A stretch of 64,000 nucleotides of DNA from Bradyrhizobium diazoefficiens USDA 110 (GTDB lineage: Bacteria > Pseudomonadota > Alphaproteobacteria > Rhizobiales > Xanthobacteraceae), in the NCBI RefSeq assembly GCF_000011365.1, contig NC_004463.1, forward strand, positions 3,024,001 through 3,088,000. The letters run 5' to 3'. Positions 59,819 through 64,000 of the stretch are shown here, piece after piece. The position numbers and the translations under genes were made by a program. The stretch's first letter is position 1, and each line of letters starts with the position of its first letter. The notes beneath the pieces were generated by a model, which searched no databases, was not told the DNA's origin, and was given only the letters and a program-made list of their open reading frames with translations.

Positions 59819-61198
59819 ATGACGAAGAATCCGACCTGGATTTCAGACTGGCGCCCCGAGGATGAGGCGTTCTGGAATGCGACTGGCAAGACTATCGCGC
59901 GACGCAACCTGATCTGGTCGATCGTGGCCGAGCATATCGGCTTCTCGGTCTGGCTGATCTGGAGCATCGTCACCACCAAGCTGCCGCAGGCAGGCTTCCA
60001 TTACACCACCGACCAGCTGTTCCAGCTCGTCGCGGTGCCGGGCCTGATCGGCGCCTTGATGCGCTTTCCCTACACATTCGCGGTGACGACGTTCGGCGGT
60101 CGCAACTGGACCATTTTCAGCGCGGCCATCCTGTTCATTCCGACGTTGTCGCTCGCCTGGTTCGTCAGTCAGCCCGACACGCCGTTCTGGCTGATGCTGC
60201 TGATCGCCTCGACTGCCGGTCTCGGCGGCGGCAATTTCGCCTCCAGCATGACAAACATCTCCTTCTTCTTCCCGGACAGGATGAAGGGATGGGCGCTGGG
60301 CCTCAACGCGGCCGGCGGTAATATCGGCGTCTCCAGCGTGCAGCTCCTAACCCCGATCCTGATGACGCTCGCCGTCATTAACCTGTTCCAGGCAACCCCC
60401 GTCGACGGCGTGTTCCTTCAGAACGCCGGCCTGATGTGGGTGCTGCCGATCGCGATCGCGGTGTTCGGCGCGGTGTTCTTCATGAACAACCTGACCACGG
60501 CCAAGTCGTCGATCAGCAATCAGCTGGCGGTGGTCAAGCGCAAGCATACCTGGATCATGGCGTACCTCTATATCGGCACGTTCGGATCCTTCATCGGCTA
60601 CTCCGCGGCGTTTCCGCTGCTGATCAAGACGCAGTTTCCGTCGGTGACGATCGCGATCGCGTTCCTCGGGCCTCTCGTTGGTTCGCTGTCGCGCCCGTTC
60701 GGCGGCTGGCTGGCCGACAGGATCGGCGGCTCGGTCATCACGTTCTGGAACTTCATCGTGATGGCGGGCGCCACCGTCGGCGTGCTCTATTTCGTCGGGC
60801 AGAAGGATTTCATCGGCTTCCTGTCGATGTTCCTGATCCTGTTCGTGACGACGGGCATCGGCAACGGCTCGACCTACCGCATGATCCCCTCGATCTTCCG
60901 CGAGCAGAACCTGTTCAAGGTGCGCGGCAAGGGCGATGCGGCGCGCGCAGCCGCCCTGAAGACGGCGAGTATCGAGAGCGGTGCGGCGGTTGGCTTCATC
61001 GGCGCGGTCGGCGCGGTCGGCGGCTATCTGATCCCGAGCGGTTTCGGCAAGTCGATCGCCATGACCGGCGGGCCGCAGCTTGCGCTCGCGATCTATCTCG
61101 CCTTCTACGCCTCCTGCCTCGGCCTGACCTGGTGGTTCTACCTGCGTCGCAGCCCGCAGCGTGAAGGCGCGCCAAGCCTCGCCGAAGCTCGCGTTTAG
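59819..61198 (+). CDS. narK: NarK-type nitrate/nitrite transporter
   Basis: 459 residues of the nitrate/nitrite porter branch of the MFS, about 12 helices. The nitrate signature segments are GLGGGNFASSMTNISFFFPD-like AGLGGGNFASSMTNISFFFP (about 132-151) and TTGIGNGSTYRMIPSIF (about 341-357), each with the conserved Gly run. It begins the narK-bjgb-flp-nasC operon and either imports nitrate or exports nitrite, as shown for the B. japonicum homologue. Confidence 0.94.
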   Translation: MTKNPTWISDWRPEDEAFWNATGKTIARRNLIWSIVAEHIGFSVWLIWSIVTTKLPQAGFHYTTDQLFQLVAVPGLIGALMRFPYTFAVTTFGGRNWTIFSAAILFIPTLSLAWFVSQPDTPFWLMLLIASTAGLGGGNFASSMTNISFFFPDRMKGWALGLNAAGGNIGVSSVQLLTPILMTLAVINLFQATPVDGVFLQNAGLMWVLPIAIAVFGAVFFMNNLTTAKSSISNQLAVVKRKHTWIMAYLYIGTFGSFIGYSAAFPLLIKTQFPSVTIAIAFLGPLVGSLSRPFGGWLADRIGGSVITFWNFIVMAGATVGVLYFVGQKDFIGFLSMFLILFVTTGIGNGSTYRMIPSIFREQNLFKVRGKGDAARAAALKTASIESGAAVGFIGAVGAVGGYLIPSGFGKSIAMTGGPQLALAIYLAFYASCLGLTWWFYLRRSPQREGAPSLAEARV

Positions 61199-61217
61199 AG
61201 ACTTGGTACGAATCTCG

Positions 61218-61241
61218 CTTCTCCCCGTACGCGGGGAGAAG
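61218..61241 (+). terminator. Hairpin between narK and bjgb
   Basis: CTTCTCCCCG-TACG-CGGGGAGAAG, a perfect 10-bp stem in the 123-bp gap. It may partially terminate or act as a processing site, separating narK levels from the downstream enzymes. Confidence 0.7.
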
Positions 61242-61321
61242 ACTCTCTGATGACGTTTGACCCATGAACCTTGTTCGCAACGACGCGGACAAAGGCAGAC
61301 CGAAACAGACAGGAGAACATC

Positions 61322-61750
61322 ATGACGCCCGAACAGATTACCCTCATCCAGCAGAGCTTCGCCAAGGTCGCGCCGATTTCGGAGACCGCCGCGGTGCTGT
61401 TCTACGATCGCCTGTTCGAGGTGGCGCCGTCCGTGCGCGCGATGTTTCCCGAGGACATGACCGAGCAGCGCAAGAAGCTGATGGGCATGCTCGCCGCCGT
61501 CGTCGGCGGCCTGTCGAACCTGGACTCGATTCTTCCCGCGGCGTCGGCGCTCGCCAAGCGTCACGTCGCCTACGGCGCCAAGGCCGAGCACTATCCCGTA
61601 GTCGGCGCGACCTTGCTGTGGACCCTGGAGAAGGGTCTCGGCGAGGCCTGGACGCCCGAACTCGCCACGGCCTGGACCGACGCCTACGGCGTGCTGTCCG
61701 GCTACATGATTTCCGAGGCCTATGGCGCTCAGGCGCAGGCCGCCGAATAG
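61322..61750 (+). CDS. bjgb: Single-domain haemoglobin Bjgb (NO detoxification)
   Basis: 142 residues matching the globin part of flavohaemoglobins without the reductase domains. Heme-pocket residues are visible: Tyr28 at B10, Gln49 at E7 and proximal His81 at F8 (AKRHVAYG, then HYPVVGATLLW). It converts NO to nitrate, protecting against NO formed during nitrate reduction. The reductase is probably the next gene, flp. The ATG has AGGAG upstream; it starts 123 bp after narK. Confidence 0.94.
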   Translation: MTPEQITLIQQSFAKVAPISETAAVLFYDRLFEVAPSVRAMFPEDMTEQRKKLMGMLAAVVGGLSNLDSILPAASALAKRHVAYGAKAEHYPVVGATLLWTLEKGLGEAWTPELATAWTDAYGVLSGYMISEAYGAQAQAAE

Positions 61751-61760
61751 GAGATGCCTT

Positions 61761-62978
61761 GTGAGTGAACCGCTGGTCATCGTCGGTAACGGTATGGCGG
61801 CCGCGCGTCTGGTCGACGAGCTCGCCAAGACTTCGCTTGGCCGCTACGCGGTTGCCGTTATCGGCGATGAACCGAGGCTCGCTTACAACCGCGTGCTGCT
61901 CTCCTCCGTGCTGGCCGGCGAGACCGGCTCGCACGAGATCGAGCTGCGGCCGGCCGACTGGTGGCGCCATCGCGGCGTCACCGTGCGCTACGGCTACCGC
62001 GTCACCGAGATCGACACCGGCCGCCGCGAGCTCAAGATCGAGGGCGAGGAGAGCATGGAATATTCCAAGCTCGTGCTCGCCACGGGATCGACGCCGCTGC
62101 GGCTCAACGTGCCGGGCGCCGATCTCGCCGGCGTGCACACGTTCCGCGACACGCGCGACGTCGACCTGCTGCTGACGCTTGCGGCGGCGAAGAAGCGCGT
62201 CGTCGTGGTCGGCGGCGGTCTGCTCGGGTTGGAGGCGGCCTATGGACTTGCCAAGGCTGGCGCCCCGGTGACGCTGCTGCATCTGATGGACCGGCTGATG
62301 GAGCGCCAGCTTGATGGGCCGGCCGCCGATCTCCTCAAGACGCTGGTCGAGCGCAAGGGCATCCGCATCCTGCTCAATGCCAGCACGAAGTGCATCCATG
62401 GCGACGGCCACGTCGAGGCGGTCGAGCTTGCCGACGGCAGCCGCATCGAGGCCGATGCCGTGATCTTTGCCGCCGGCATCAGGCCCAACATCGCGCTGGC
62501 CAAGGACGCCGGCATCGCGGTCAACCGCGGCATCGTGGTCAACGACGTCATGCAGACGGCGTCACCCGACATCTTCGCGCTCGGCGAATGCGCCGAGCAT
62601 CGCGGCACCTGCTATGGCCTGGTCGAGCCGGCCTATGAGCAGGCGCGCGTGCTGGCGCGGCATCTCGCCGGCCGGCCCGCCGCCTATCAGGGCAGCGTGG
62701 TCTCGACCAATCTGAAGGTCTCGGGCGTCAGCGTGTTCTCCGCCGGCGACTTCATCGGCGGGGAGGGCAGCGAGAGCCTCGTGCTGTCAGACCGCAGGCG
62801 CGGCACCTACAAGAAGCTCGTCATCGCCGACGGCCGGCTCACCGGAGCGGTGCTGATCGGCGATACCGTCGATGCGCTCTGGTACCTCGAGCTGATCCGC
62901 AACCGCGACAAGGTGGCGGCGATCCGTACCGACATGATGTTCGGCCGCGCGCTCGCGCGTCCTTCCAAGGCGGCTTGA
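61761..62978 (+). CDS. flp: FAD-dependent NAD(P)H oxidoreductase Flp
   Basis: 405 residues, NirB N-terminal-like flavoprotein. GNGMAAARLVDELA is the FAD site, GGGLLGLEAAYGLAKAGA the NAD(P)H site and IFALGECAEHRG the C-terminal FAD contact. It lacks the siroheme and iron-sulfur domains of nitrite reductase. It starts at a GTG after AGGAG, 10 bp past bjgb, and is followed by nasC after 14 bp, so it is the likely electron donor for Bjgb or NasC. Confidence 0.93.
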   Translation: MSEPLVIVGNGMAAARLVDELAKTSLGRYAVAVIGDEPRLAYNRVLLSSVLAGETGSHEIELRPADWWRHRGVTVRYGYRVTEIDTGRRELKIEGEESMEYSKLVLATGSTPLRLNVPGADLAGVHTFRDTRDVDLLLTLAAAKKRVVVVGGGLLGLEAAYGLAKAGAPVTLLHLMDRLMERQLDGPAADLLKTLVERKGIRILLNASTKCIHGDGHVEAVELADGSRIEADAVIFAAGIRPNIALAKDAGIAVNRGIVVNDVMQTASPDIFALGECAEHRGTCYGLVEPAYEQARVLARHLAGRPAAYQGSVVSTNLKVSGVSVFSAGDFIGGEGSESLVLSDRRRGTYKKLVIADGRLTGAVLIGDTVDALWYLELIRNRDKVAAIRTDMMFGRALARPSKAA

Positions 62979-62992
62979 CAAGGCAGCTCGAT

Positions 62993-64000
62993 ATGACGGC
63001 GATCGACCCGAAGCTCCGGACCACCAAGACCACCTGCCCCTATTGCGGCGTCGGCTGCGGCGTGCTCGCAACGCCGGACGGCAAGGGCGGCGCGGCGATC
63101 GCCGGCGACCCCGATCATCCCGCCAATTTCGGCCGGCTGTGCTCCAAGGGCTCGGCGCTCGGTGAGACCGTCGGACTGGAGGGCCGGCTTCTTTACCCGA
63201 TGATCCGCTGCAAGGGCGTGCTGGAGCGCGTTGCCTGGAGCGATGCGCTCGACCACGTCGCCCACCGCATGCAGCACATCGCGGCGCGCGACGGTGCCGA
63301 CGCGGTCGCCTTCTATCTCTCCGGCCAGCTCCTGACCGAGGATTACTATGTCGCCAACAAGCTGATGAAGGGCTTTGTCGGCACCGCCAATGTCGACACC
63401 AATTCGCGGCTCTGCATGTCGTCCTCGGTCGCCGGCCACCGCCGTGCCTTCGGCGCCGACACCGTGCCCGGCTGCTACGAGGATCTCGACCAGGCCGACC
63501 TACTGGTCTTCGTCGGCTCGAACGCGGCGTGGTGTCACCCCGTGCTGTTCCAGCGCATGCTGAAGAACAGGCAGGAGCGCGGCGCCCGCATGATCGTGAT
63601 CGACCCGCGCCGCACCGACACCGCGAGCGACGTCGATCTGTTCCTGGGGCTGAAGCCCGGCACCGACACCGCCTTGTTCTCGGGCCTGTTCGTCCATTTC
63701 GCCGACAGCGGCGCGCTGGACCAGGCCTACATCGCGAGCAACACGTCGGGCTTCGACGACGCGTTGGTGCGCGCGCGCAACATCGCCGGCAGCGTCACTG
63801 CGACCGCGCTGGCCACAGGCCTCTCCGAGCAGGACGTCGCGACCTTCTTCAAGATGTTCCGTGACACGCCGCGCGTCGTCACGCTCTATTCGCAAGGGGT
63901 CAACCAGTCGGCGCAGGGCACCGACAAGGTCAACGCGATCCTCAACTGCCATCTCGCCACGGGCCGCATCGGCAAGCCGGGCGCCTCGCCGTTCTCGCTC
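62993..64000 (+). CDS. nasC: Assimilatory nitrate reductase catalytic subunit NasC (5' part)
   Basis: 336 codons remain open to the window edge. The N-terminal [4Fe-4S] ligands are C15, C18, C22 (CPYCGVGC) and C50 (RLCSKG). Molybdopterin-binding segments TNSRLCMSS, VFVGSNAAWCHPVLFQR and VIDPRRTDTASD follow. The MGD-containing enzyme reduces nitrate to nitrite in the cytoplasm. It is the last visible gene of the narK-bjgb-flp-nasC operon; the rest, and any fused reductase domain, is beyond the window. Confidence 0.94.
   Translation, partial: MTAIDPKLRTTKTTCPYCGVGCGVLATPDGKGGAAIAGDPDHPANFGRLCSKGSALGETVGLEGRLLYPMIRCKGVLERVAWSDALDHVAHRMQHIAARDGADAVAFYLSGQLLTEDYYVANKLMKGFVGTANVDTNSRLCMSSSVAGHRRAFGADTVPGCYEDLDQADLLVFVGSNAAWCHPVLFQRMLKNRQERGARMIVIDPRRTDTASDVDLFLGLKPGTDTALFSGLFVHFADSGALDQAYIASNTSGFDDALVRARNIAGSVTATALATGLSEQDVATFFKMFRDTPRVVTLYSQGVNQSAQGTDKVNAILNCHLATGRIGKPGASPFSL

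Overview
The window is GC-rich alphaproteobacterial DNA that reads as a Bradyrhizobium chromosome, close to the B. japonicum/diazoefficiens group. The strongest evidence is the complete fixLJ-receiver-fixK2 / fixNOQP / fixGHIS locus. Functional residues fall at the published B. japonicum positions once the starts are corrected: heme ligand His200 and phospho-accepting His291 in a 505-residue FixL started at a TTG, and Cys183, Leu195, Glu196 and Arg200 in a 232-residue FixK2. The right end carries the nitrate-assimilation / haemoglobin cluster known from the same group. No tRNA, rRNA, CRISPR array, insertion sequence or prophage was seen.

Layout. 1-4.4 kb: the end of a TRAP binding protein, a fused DctQM permease and a secondary alkylsulfatase. 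4.6-11.8 kb: glycosyltransferase (reverse strand), ABC exporter, glycogen-debranching-type glucosidase, PRC-barrel protein and an MFS permease. 11.9-24.9 kb: the microoxic regulon. FixL/FixJ sense oxygen and activate fixK2; FixK2 boxes precede fixNOQP (cbb3 oxidase), fixGHIS (its assembly factors) and, in degenerate form, a universal-stress/CBS pair. 24.9-40.5 kb: mixed metabolic genes (MFS, cupin, peroxiredoxin-like protein, LysR, patatin, DUF2236, glycogen synthase, CoA transferase, alcohol dehydrogenase, IPMDH-like enzyme, crotonase, L,D-transpeptidase, XRE and LysR regulators). 42-53 kb: CcdA, HAD hydrolase, a reverse-strand set of AraC, small protein, NDH-2-like flavoprotein and metallo-hydrolase, an HWE kinase, small exported proteins, a serine hydrolase and an intradiol dioxygenase. 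53-64 kb: nitrate/nitrite region.

Nitrate region. A PP2C-protein kinase fusion and a formate/nitrite-family channel lie on the reverse strand, divergent from nrtABC. Then come narK, a single-domain haemoglobin (bjgb), a FAD reductase (flp) and nasC, which runs off the window. Uptake (NrtABC, NarK), nitrate reduction (NasC), nitrite movement (FNT channel) and NO detoxification (Bjgb with Flp) are therefore together.

Most notable observation. A TTGTGC-GGC-GCACAA palindrome at 56080-56094 lies 112 bp from the -24 GG of each of two divergent sigma-54-like promoters, one facing the FNT channel and one facing nrtA. The same palindrome, again 112 bp from a sigma-54-like -24 element, precedes narK. 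This looks like one enhancer code for the whole nitrate regulon. Its half-site polarity differs from the classical enteric NtrC site. Two EcfG-type general-stress promoters (GGAAC-N16/17-CGTT), terminators and two families of palindromic intergenic repeats were also found.
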